A DNA stretch of 6,567 nt from JBOFCO01 sp051646105 (GTDB taxonomy: Bacteria > Pseudomonadota > Alphaproteobacteria > Rhodobacterales > Rhodobacteraceae): positions 1 to 6,567 of the forward strand of contig JBOFCO010000077.1 in NCBI GenBank assembly GCA_051646105.1, read 5' to 3'. The notes beneath the pieces are model-generated. The model did no database searches and was not told the origin of the DNA. It saw only the letters and a program-made list of their open reading frames with translations. The position numbers and the translations under genes are program-made. How positions within the stretch are numbered: position 1 is the stretch's first letter; each line of letters begins with the position of its first letter. This document shows positions 1 through 6,567 of this stretch, one piece after another.

Positions 1-72
1 GGACGCCATGGTGGCTTTTTCGGTGATGATCGGCTTCTTGATCACGTCGTAATGTTCTGCTTTCGCGCTCAT
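1..72 (-). CDS. rplW: 50S ribosomal protein L23, N-terminal 24 codons (cut by window edge)
   Basis: Reading the minus strand from an ATG at 72-70 gives MSAKAEHYDVIKKPIITEKA and then TMAS up to the window edge. The segment YDVIKKPIITEKAT is the conserved N-terminal signature of bacterial L23, a 23S rRNA-binding protein beside the peptide exit tunnel that forms part of the docking site for trigger factor and SRP (family knowledge). The ATG overlaps the rplD stop as ATGA, which implies translational coupling. A GGAGG sits 10 nt upstream of the start, inside the last codons of rplD. The rest of the gene lies outside the window. Confidence 0.95.
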   Translation of the reverse strand, partial: MSAKAEHYDVIKKPIITEKATMAS

Positions 73-689
73 TTCAGGCGTGCCTCCAGTGCTTCGATCC
101 CCGCTTTGGTGATGATCAGCTGATCACGCTTGAGGATGTCATAAACGTTTGCGCCCATGGTTGGCAGCACGTCGATGGTTTCGATGTTGCGTGCGGCCTG
201 TGCGAAGTTCGCATCAACCGTTGCACCATCAATCACCAGAACGCGCTTCCAGCCCAGCTCCTTGGCCACGCGTGCCAGCGTTGCTGTCTTGCCTTCGGCC
301 ATTGCGACCGAATCCATGATGATCAGCTCGCCAGCTTTCGCCTTGGCCGACAGGGCATGCCGCAAACCCAAGGCGCGGAACTGCTTTGGCAGATCATGTG
401 CATGGCTGCGCGGCGTCGGGCCCTTGACCACACCACCGTGACGGAAGATCGGGGCTTTCTTGGAACCGTGGCGTGCGCCGCCGGTGCCCTTTTGCTTGTA
501 GATCTTCTTGGTGGAATAGCTGACTTCGGCACGCGTCAGCACCGAATGCGTGCCAGCTTGGGCTTTCGCCCGCTGCCAGCGCACAACGCGGTGCAGAATG
601 TCGGCGCGTGGCTCAAGGCCGAACAGGGCCTCGTCCAGCTCGATGGAACCGGCTTTCTTGCCGTCCAGCTTCAGAACGTCGACTTTCAT
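69..689 (-). CDS. rplD: 50S ribosomal protein L4
   Basis: This 206-residue protein matches bacterial L4 (about 201-206 aa), an early-assembly 23S rRNA-binding protein. The long basic loop that reaches into the exit tunnel is visible at about residues 61-95 (KKIYKQKGTGGARHGS, then APIFRHGGVVKGP), followed by the globular domain with LGLRHALSAKAKAGEL. The ATG at 689-687 is fixed by a near-perfect Shine-Dalgarno AAGGAGGTGA at 702-693 and by its ATGA overlap with the rplC stop. In E. coli L4 also represses the S10 operon by acting on the leader upstream of rpsJ (family knowledge). Here rpsJ has no separate promoter that I can see, so whether that feedback exists is open; the structured tuf-rpsJ gap is the only obvious candidate target. 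Confidence 0.98.
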   Translation of the reverse strand: MKVDVLKLDGKKAGSIELDEALFGLEPRADILHRVVRWQRAKAQAGTHSVLTRAEVSYSTKKIYKQKGTGGARHGSKKAPIFRHGGVVKGPTPRSHAHDLPKQFRALGLRHALSAKAKAGELIIMDSVAMAEGKTATLARVAKELGWKRVLVIDGATVDANFAQAARNIETIDVLPTMGANVYDILKRDQLIITKAGIEALEARLK

Positions 690-1408
690 GCTTCACCTCC
701 TTCGACAGCAACATCTGTTGCCGGGGCCGCCGTTGCACTGCGGATCGCCGCAGGGGTAGGCAGGCCAGCAGGCGCTGCTTTCTTGACTGCGTCCTTGATC
801 GTGACCCAGCCACCCTTTGATCCGGGGACAGCGCCCTTGATCATGATCAGGCCACGGTCAGCATCCGTACGCACAACCTGCAGGTTCTGCGTCGTGGTGC
901 GCACTGCGCCCATGTGACCAGCCATCTTCTTGCCCTTGAACACCTTGCCGGGGTCCTGGCACTGGCCCGTCGAGCCGTGCGAACGGTGCGACACCGACAC
1001 ACCGTGCGACGCGCGCAAACCGCCAAAGTTGTGACGCTTCATCGCACCGGCAAAACCTTTACCGACCGATGTACCCGCCACGTCCACGAACTGGCCTTCC
1101 AGATAGTGTTCCGCGGTGATTTCCGCGCCCACGTCGATCAGGCAATCAGGCGTCACGCGGAATTCGGCGATCTTGCGCTTCGGCTCCACATGGGCCTTGG
1201 CAAAATGGCCGCGCATGGCTGCCGTGGTCCGCTTGGCCTTGGCCAGCCCCGCGCCCAACTGAACAGCCGTATAGCCATCCTTGTCGGCGGTGCGTTGTGC
1301 CACGACCTGCAGGTTATCCAATTGCAGAACGGTCACAGGAACCTGCTTGCCGTCTGCCAGAAACAACCGGGTCATCCCGATTTTCTTCGCAATTACTCCA
1401 GAGCGCAT
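686..1408 (-). CDS. rplC: 50S ribosomal protein L3
   Basis: This 240-residue protein is L3, a primary 23S rRNA binder whose central extension approaches the peptidyl transferase centre. The start MRSGVIAKKIGMTRLF and the core GTSVGKGFAGAMKRHNFGG (about 112-130) are diagnostic. The segment HGSTGQCQDPGKVFKGKKMA (144-163) holds the glutamine, here most likely Q151, that matches the residue methylated by PrmB in E. coli L3 (family knowledge). The protein is about 30 residues longer than E. coli L3 because of an Ala/Pro-rich, low-complexity C-terminal tail from about residue 211, which I take to be lineage-typical. Its last codons (EGGEA) are also the Shine-Dalgarno of rplD. The start lies 14 nt after rpsJ, with a G-rich TAAGGGGGG site that includes the rpsJ stop. 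Confidence 0.98.
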   Translation of the reverse strand: MRSGVIAKKIGMTRLFLADGKQVPVTVLQLDNLQVVAQRTADKDGYTAVQLGAGLAKAKRTTAAMRGHFAKAHVEPKRKIAEFRVTPDCLIDVGAEITAEHYLEGQFVDVAGTSVGKGFAGAMKRHNFGGLRASHGVSVSHRSHGSTGQCQDPGKVFKGKKMAGHMGAVRTTTQNLQVVRTDADRGLIMIKGAVPGSKGGWVTIKDAVKKAAPAGLPTPAAIRSATAAPATDVAVEGGEA

Positions 1409-1422
1409 ATCCGTTGCCCCCC

Positions 1423-1731
1423 TTATACTTTGATTTCGACGTCAACGCCGGCAGCCAGGTCGAGCTTCATCAGCGCGTCCACGGTTTGCGGGGTTGGATC
1501 GACGATATCAAGAAGGCGCTTGTGCGTACGGATTTCCCACTGATCGCGCGACTTCTTGTCGATGTGGGGGCCACGCAGAACCGTGAATTTCTCGATCTTG
1601 TTGGGCAGCGGGATCGGCCCGCGCACCTGAGCGCCTGTGCGCTTGGCCGTATTGACGATTTCCTGCGTGCTGGCGTCCAGCACACGGTAATCAAAGGCCT
1701 TCAGGCGAATGCGAATGGTTTGACCTGACAT
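1423..1731 (-). CDS. rpsJ: 30S ribosomal protein S10 (NusE)
   Basis: The 102-residue product starts MSGQTIRIRLKAFDYRVLD and carries RTGAQVRGPIPLPNKIEKFT and RTHKRLLDIVDPTPQTVDAL, both hallmarks of S10. S10 is a 30S head protein that also acts as NusE, the NusB partner in transcription antitermination (family knowledge). I chose the ATG at 1731-1729 because it gives the family's usual length and has an AAGGAAG Shine-Dalgarno a few bases upstream. The frame stays open for 28 more codons up to an ATG at 1815-1813, but that ATG lies in the loop of a GC-rich hairpin without a Shine-Dalgarno, so the longer form is unlikely. The gene follows tuf after a 144-nt structured gap and leads straight into rplC. 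Confidence 0.96.
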   Translation of the reverse strand: MSGQTIRIRLKAFDYRVLDASTQEIVNTAKRTGAQVRGPIPLPNKIEKFTVLRGPHIDKKSRDQWEIRTHKRLLDIVDPTPQTVDALMKLDLAAGVDVEIKV

Positions 1732-1799
1732 GTCTTCTTCCTTCGGAACATAGGCGGGGCGGAACACCCGGCCCATAGGTTCAACTTTGTGGATGGTCT

Positions 1800-1827
1800 G
1801 CGGCGCGCCAGACATCCGGCGCGCCGC
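1800..1827 (-). other. Strong GC-rich hairpin between tuf and rpsJ
   Basis: In the mRNA sense the arms are GCGGCGCGCCGG and CTGGCGCGCCGC around a four-base AUGU loop. That makes 12 pairs, of which one is a G-U wobble that would be an A-C mismatch in RNA of the opposite sense. No U-run follows (the next bases are AGACCATCC), so it is not a classical intrinsic terminator. It sits 69 nt upstream of the rpsJ start. Possible roles are protection of the tuf 3' end, an RNase processing site, or a part of an rpsJ leader that responds to a ribosomal protein. The role is inferred; the structure itself follows directly from the sequence. Confidence 0.8.
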
Positions 1828-1837
1828 GTGTCGTTAT

Positions 1838-1869
1838 CCTTTGCCCCCCGAATTGGAAAGGGGAAAAGG
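1838..1869 (-). other. Hairpin just after the tuf stop codon
   Basis: Six bases past the tuf TAA, the mRNA reads CCTTTTCCCCTT, then an eight-base loop, then GGGGGGCAAAGG. The arms pair over 12 positions with one U-C mismatch and two G-U wobbles at the loop end. There is no U-tract after it (ATAACGACAC follows). It lies 10 nt upstream of the GC-rich hairpin at 1827-1800, so the tuf 3' end carries two stem-loops in a row. It probably protects or defines the tuf 3' end; this is inferred. Confidence 0.55.
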
Positions 1870-1875
1870 TATCTC

Positions 1876-3051
1876 TTACGCGATGATTTTCGACACCACG
1901 CCTGCGCCGACCGTACGGCCGCCTTCGCGGATGGCGAAGCGCAGTTTTTCTTCCATGGCGATCGGTGCGATCAGTTCGACGTTGAACTTCAGGTTATCGC
2001 CCGGCATCACCATTTCCGTGCCTTCTGGCAGCTGAACTGTGCCCGTCACGTCCGTTGTGCGGAAGTAGAACTGTGGGCGGTAGTTCGCGAAGAACGGCGT
2101 GTGACGGCCGCCTTCTTCCTTGGTCAGGATATAGGCTTCGGCTTCGAACTTCGTGTGCGGGTTCACCGACTTTGGCTTGCACAGCACCTGGCCGCGCTCA
2201 ACGCCTTCACGGTCGATGCCGCGCAAAAGGACGCCCACGTTGTCGCCAGCTTCACCGCGGTCCAGCAGTTTGCGGAACATTTCCACGCCCGTGCAGGTCG
2301 ACTTTTTCGTATCGCGGATACCCACGATTTCGACTTCGTCGCCAACGTTGATCACGCCACGCTCGATACGCCCCGTCACAACCGTGCCACGGCCCGAGAT
2401 CGAGAACACGTCTTCGATCGGCATCAGGAACGGCTGGTCCACGGCGCGCGCTGGCGTCGGGATGTAGCTGTCAACCGCCGCCAGAAGCGCGCGGATGGAG
2501 TCTTCGCCGATGTCCTTGCGCTCGCCGATCATGGCCTGGTGGGCCGAGCCCTTGATGATCGGAATGTCATCGCCGGGGTATTCGTAGCTGCTGAACAGCT
2601 CGCGCAGTTCCATTTCCACCAGTTCGATCAGCTCTTCGTCATCCACAAGGTCAACCTTGTTCATGTAGCAGACCATGTAGGGAATGCCGACCTGACGGCC
2701 GAGCAGGATGTGCTCGCGCGTCTGTGGCATTGGCCCGTCGGAGGCCGCGCAAACAAGGATCGCGCCGTCCATCTGGGCAGCACCGGTGATCATGTTCTTG
2801 ACATAGTCGGCGTGGCCGGGGCAGTCGACGTGGGCGTAGTGGCGGTTGGCGGTTTCATATTCGACGTGGGCGGTCGAAATCGTGATGCCGCGTGCACGCT
2901 CTTCGGGTGCGCCGTCGATCTGGTCATAAGCGCGGAATTCGCCGAAATACTTCGTGATCGCCGCCGTCAGCGTGGTCTTGCCGTGGTCAACGTGACCGAT
3001 GGTCCCGATGTTCACATGCGGTTTCGTCCGTTCAAACTTTGCCTTTGCCAT
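1876..3051 (-). CDS. tuf: Elongation factor Tu
   Basis: This 391-residue GTPase delivers aminoacyl-tRNA to the ribosomal A site. Its G-domain motifs are complete: P-loop GHVDHGKT (19-26), effector-loop RGITIST (54-60), DCPGH (76-80) with the catalytic histidine at H80, and NKVD (131-134). Domain 2 starts near DQPFLMPIEDVFSISGRGTV, and domain 3 holds GGRHTPFFANYRPQFYFRTT and ends in VGAGVVSKIIA. It is three residues shorter than E. coli EF-Tu, with the difference near residues 36-41, a region where lengths vary between lineages. AGGAGG at 3062-3057, five bases before the ATG, sets the start. It is the fourth gene of the str cluster, but it is flanked on both sides by gaps with hairpins, which may allow separate control. 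This is the only tuf in the window; many proteobacteria have a second copy elsewhere. Confidence 0.99.
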   Translation of the reverse strand: MAKAKFERTKPHVNIGTIGHVDHGKTTLTAAITKYFGEFRAYDQIDGAPEERARGITISTAHVEYETANRHYAHVDCPGHADYVKNMITGAAQMDGAILVCAASDGPMPQTREHILLGRQVGIPYMVCYMNKVDLVDDEELIELVEMELRELFSSYEYPGDDIPIIKGSAHQAMIGERKDIGEDSIRALLAAVDSYIPTPARAVDQPFLMPIEDVFSISGRGTVVTGRIERGVINVGDEVEIVGIRDTKKSTCTGVEMFRKLLDRGEAGDNVGVLLRGIDREGVERGQVLCKPKSVNPHTKFEAEAYILTKEEGGRHTPFFANYRPQFYFRTTDVTGTVQLPEGTEMVMPGDNLKFNVELIAPIAMEEKLRFAIREGGRTVGAGVVSKIIA

Positions 3052-3056
3052 GATGG

Positions 3057-3062
3057 CCTCCT
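3057..3062 (-). promoter_or_regulatory. Shine-Dalgarno of tuf
   Basis: AGGAGG in the mRNA sense, five bases before the tuf ATG. It is one of the strongest ribosome-binding sites in the window, in keeping with the very high demand for EF-Tu, and it is clearly better than the site in front of fusA (TAAGGGAT). Confidence 0.85.
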
Positions 3063-3071
3063 GATTGGTGC

Positions 3072-3122
3072 GGTGCGCTGTAGCGCAGCCTACGGGATGG
3101 TAGGATGGGCGATCCGCCCACC
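3072..3122. repeat. Head-to-head pair of GTAG-type REP-like palindromes (BIME-like)
   Basis: The fusA-tuf gap holds two short imperfect palindromes in opposite orientation, six bases apart. One runs on the minus strand (3093-3072): GTAGG, then stem TGCGC-UACA-GCGCA, then CC. The other runs on the plus strand (3100-3122): GTAGG, then stem TGGGCG-ATC-CGCCCA, then CC. Both begin GTAGG and both end CACC. A conserved GTAG tetranucleotide before a palindrome is the pattern of REP sequences tied to RAYT (TnpA_REP) transposases, and inverted pairs form BIMEs (family knowledge). In the transcript, the fusA-proximal stem starts right after the fusA stop and pairs over about nine positions with one G-U. 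No RAYT gene is in the window. The identity as REP is inferred from form alone. Confidence 0.6.
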
Positions 3123-3126
3123 CCGC

Positions 3127-5253
<2,127 letters not shown>

Positions 5254-5262
5254 GGTGATCCC

Positions 5263-5733
5263 TTACCAGCGATAATGGCTGAATGCTTTGTTCGCATCTG
5301 CCATCTTGTGGGTGTCTTCGCGCTTTTTCACAGCCGTACCACGGTTGTTCACAGCGTCAGCCAGTTCGGCTGCCAGACGTTCTTCCATGGTGTTTTCGTT
5401 GCGCTTGCGGGCTGCGATGATCAGCCAGCGGATGGCCAGCGCTTCACGGCGTTCGGTGCGCACTTCGACAGGCACCTGATAGGTGGCACCACCGACGCGG
5501 CGCGAACGCACTTCGACGGAAGGCTTTACGTTATCCAGCGCCTCATGGAAGGCCTGGATCGGTTCGCGCTTGAGGCGTGTCTGAACGCGGTCAAGGGCAC
5601 CGTAAACAATCGATTCCGCGACGGACTTTTTGCCATCGAGCATCAGATTGTTCATGAATTTGGTCAGAACCTTATCACCATACTTGGCGTCCGGCAGGAT
5701 TTCGCGCTTTTCAGCGGCGTGACGACGGGACAT
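5263..5733 (-). CDS. rpsG: 30S ribosomal protein S7
   Basis: This 156-residue protein is S7, the primary 16S rRNA binder that nucleates assembly of the 30S head and lines the E-site mRNA exit. It starts MSRRHAAEKREILPDAKYGD and contains KFMNNLMLDGKKSVAE, VRSRRVGGATYQVPVEVR and RKREDTHKMADANKAFSHYRW-type C-terminal sequence (the exact end is KKREDTHKMADANKAFSHYRW, split here for length: KKREDTHK and MADANKAFSHYRW). The length is the family norm for the short form. The Shine-Dalgarno TGAGGAG begins with the rpsL stop codon, and the gap to rpsL is only 11 nt. In E. coli S7 represses its own synthesis through a structured rpsL-rpsG spacer (family knowledge); no such spacer exists here. Confidence 0.98.
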   Translation of the reverse strand: MSRRHAAEKREILPDAKYGDKVLTKFMNNLMLDGKKSVAESIVYGALDRVQTRLKREPIQAFHEALDNVKPSVEVRSRRVGGATYQVPVEVRTERREALAIRWLIIAARKRNENTMEERLAAELADAVNNRGTAVKKREDTHKMADANKAFSHYRW

Positions 5734-5744
5734 CTATTCTCTCC

Positions 5745-6116
5745 TCACTTCGGACGCTTCGCGCCGTACTTCGACCGGCGTTGACGACGTTCTTTGACGC
5801 CCTGGGTATCCAGAACACCGCGAAGGATGTGATAGCGCACACCCGGCAAGTCTTTGATACGACCGCCGCGGATCAGAACCACAGAGTGTTCCTGAAGGTT
5901 GTGCTTTTCACCGGGGATATAGCAAATCACCTCGAAGCTGTTGGTCAGACGCACCTTTGCGACTTTCCGCATAGCCGAGTTCGGCTTTTTCGGGGTGGTG
6001 GTGTAAACGCGCGTGCAAACGCCACGTTTCTGCGGGCAGGATTCCAAGTGCTGCGACTTGGACTTTCGAACGTTCGGCTCCCGCGGTTTGCGGATGAGCT
6101 GCTGGATCGTCGGCAT
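5745..6116 (-). CDS. rpsL: 30S ribosomal protein S12
   Basis: The 123-residue product is S12, which lies at the decoding centre and affects translational accuracy. The conserved core CPQKRGVCTRVYTTTPKKPN (27-46) and the segment LIRGGRIKDLPGVRYH (81-96) are intact. K43 and K88 (Met counted as 1) match the two lysines at which streptomycin-resistance changes arise in E. coli, and both are wild type. D89 matches the aspartate that RimO methylthiolates (family knowledge). It is the first gene of the operon; GAGGT at 6127-6123, six bases before the ATG, is the ribosome-binding site. Transcription most likely starts about 228 nt upstream at the promoter near 6351-6379. Confidence 0.99.
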   Translation of the reverse strand: MPTIQQLIRKPREPNVRKSKSQHLESCPQKRGVCTRVYTTTPKKPNSAMRKVAKVRLTNSFEVICYIPGEKHNLQEHSVVLIRGGRIKDLPGVRYHILRGVLDTQGVKERRQRRSKYGAKRPK

Positions 6117-6344
6117 TCAGCTACCTCGTGTTGCGCATGCTGCGCTGTCAATACTCGCCCCGGAACCCCGGAACACTGCTTCTCGACGTCGTCTTGCGCG
6201 AACCGCAAAACGATAAAACCGAAGCCGGCCCCTTTGTGTGGGGCGACCCGGTGGAATTCCAGAGGATCGGGGCGTTTTCGGCCCGGATCATGACCACATC
6301 AAGCATTATAAACCATGGCGACAGGCGGACCTGTGGCCACGGTT
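6117..6344 (-). promoter_or_regulatory. Probable 5' leader of the str operon mRNA
   Basis: About 228 nt separate the predicted transcription start from the rpsL ATG, with no conserved coding frame. Visible elements in mRNA order are a perfect TATAAT (6310-6305) without a fitting -35 box, the palindrome TGGAATTCCA (6261-6252), a weak stem CCG-GCUU-CGG flanked by a T-rich run (6232-6207), two tandem copies of TTCCGGGG (6173-6158), and a short hairpin GCGCA-GCA-TGCGC (6145-6133) a few bases upstream of the Shine-Dalgarno. None matches a riboswitch or ribosomal-protein leader that I recognise. The extent depends on the promoter call. Confidence 0.45.
6158..6173 (-). repeat. Tandem duplication of an 8-bp unit in the rpsL leader
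   Basis: TTCCGGGG occurs twice back to back in the mRNA sense (CCCCGGAA twice on the plus strand). It lies about 40 nt upstream of the rpsL start. It may be a chance replication slip; no function is claimed. Confidence 0.6.
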
Positions 6345-6350
6345 GCGCGG

Positions 6351-6379
6351 CGTATAGGGGGAGTCGCTGGTGATGTCAA
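6351..6379 (-). promoter_or_regulatory. Sigma-70-type promoter of the str operon
   Basis: A consensus -35 TTGACA (6379-6374) is followed by exactly 17 bp and a -10 TATACG (6356-6351). The predicted start is near 6344. The bases after the -10 box are GC-rich (CCGCGCAACC), the discriminator type found at promoters that ppGpp and DksA shut down in other proteobacteria (family knowledge); stringent control is therefore inferred. The -35 box lies only 11 bp after the stop codon of the upstream permease gene. Confidence 0.7.
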
Positions 6380-6390
6380 CAGAGCGGCTA

Positions 6391-6567
6391 TCAGCGCAGC
6401 GTTGCATCACCAGGGCGGCTTGCGCGGCACAAGGCCGCTTCGCGCCAGATGGTGAACAGGCCCGATGCGACCACGATCCCTGCCCCGACGAATGTCCAGA
6501 AATCCGGGAAATCACTGAACACCAGCCAGCCTAGCAGCACGCCCCACAAAAGTGCGGTGTATCGGTA
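6391..6567 (-). CDS. DMT/EamA-family permease, C-terminal 58 codons (cut by window edge)
   Basis: The minus strand is open from the window edge to a TGA at 6393-6391. It reads YRYTALLWGVLLGWLVFSDF, then PDFWTFVGAGIVVASGLFTI and then WRE. This is the usual end of a 10-helix drug/metabolite transporter of the EamA type: the ninth helix (TALLWGVLLGWLVF), a short turn with DFPD-W, the tenth helix (VGAGIVVASGLFTI) and a W-R-E stop of helix, followed here by a short polar tail. The substrate cannot be told; such proteins export amino acids, metabolites or other small molecules, and many are uncharacterised. It runs in the same direction as the str operon and ends just before its promoter, with no clear intrinsic terminator between them. 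Confidence 0.8.
   Translation of the reverse strand, partial: YRYTALLWGVLLGWLVFSDFPDFWTFVGAGIVVASGLFTIWREAALCRASRPGDATLR
6415..6438 (-). other. Inverted repeat in the 3' end of the permease gene
   Basis: In the mRNA sense, GCGGC-(C)-TTG pairs with CAA-GCCGC around a seven-base loop, giving eight pairs with one bulged base. It lies inside the last codons of the permease, about 20 nt before the stop. There is no U-run after it, so it is at most a weak stop or a protective stem for the 3' end. Confidence 0.4.

Noticed and set aside
1423..1815. S10 as a 130-residue protein from the upstream ATG
   Set aside because: Family length and the Shine-Dalgarno support the 102-residue form; the upstream ATG is in a stable hairpin loop without a ribosome-binding site.
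1732..1875. A separate promoter for the S10 genes in the tuf-rpsJ gap
   Set aside because: The nearest -10 candidate (GATAAC) has only CTTTCC at 17 bp upstream, and the stretch is better explained by the two hairpins.
6146..6151. A second TTGACA on the minus strand close to rpsL
   Set aside because: At 16 to 19 bp spacing the only downstream hexamers are variants of the Shine-Dalgarno region (for example CGAGGT), so there is no -10 box and no room for a leader with that site.
6305..6310. A perfect TATAAT on the minus strand as an alternative rpsL promoter
   Set aside because: No hexamer like TTGACA lies 16 to 18 bp upstream (CAGGTC at 17 bp) and there is no TG extension. The TTGACA-17-TATACG pair further up is better, though a minor start here cannot be excluded.

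Overview
The window is the str operon joined to the start of the S10 operon of an alphaproteobacterium, most likely of the Rhodobacterales (Roseobacter-type). This rests on the gene order rpsL-rpsG-fusA-tuf-rpsJ-rplC-rplD-rplW in one run, the 391-residue EF-Tu, the Ala-rich C-terminal tail on L3, the GC-rich sequence and an EamA-type permease upstream of the operon. No species can be named from the sequence alone. All genes lie on the minus strand, so the operon reads from right to left.

Region by region, in transcription order: 6567-6391 is the last 58 codons of a DMT/EamA-family permease. Right after its stop comes a sigma-70-type promoter (TTGACA, 17 bp, TATACG) at 6379-6351, followed by an untranslated leader of about 228 nt with some short repeats and hairpins. 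Then come rpsL (S12, 6116-5745), rpsG (S7, 5733-5263) and fusA (EF-G, 5253-3127), tightly packed with gaps of 11 and 9 nt and Shine-Dalgarno sites that run into the preceding stop codon. A 75-nt gap holds two head-to-head REP-like hairpins, each starting with GTAGG and ending with CACC. tuf (EF-Tu, 3051-1876) follows. A 144-nt gap after tuf holds two strong consecutive hairpins. Then come rpsJ (S10, 1731-1423), rplC (L3, 1408-686), rplD (L4, 689-69) and the first 24 codons of rplW (L23, 72-1). The last two junctions are ATGA overlaps.

Together the genes supply small- and large-subunit ribosomal proteins plus the two main elongation GTPases. Only one convincing promoter is visible, so the whole run may be one transcript. 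The two larger gaps that flank tuf both contain stable RNA structures, which suggests that tuf output is set separately from its neighbours by RNA processing, stability or attenuation. The coding content is ordinary and highly conserved. No new enzymatic or defence system is present; the points worth a second look are in the non-coding gaps.
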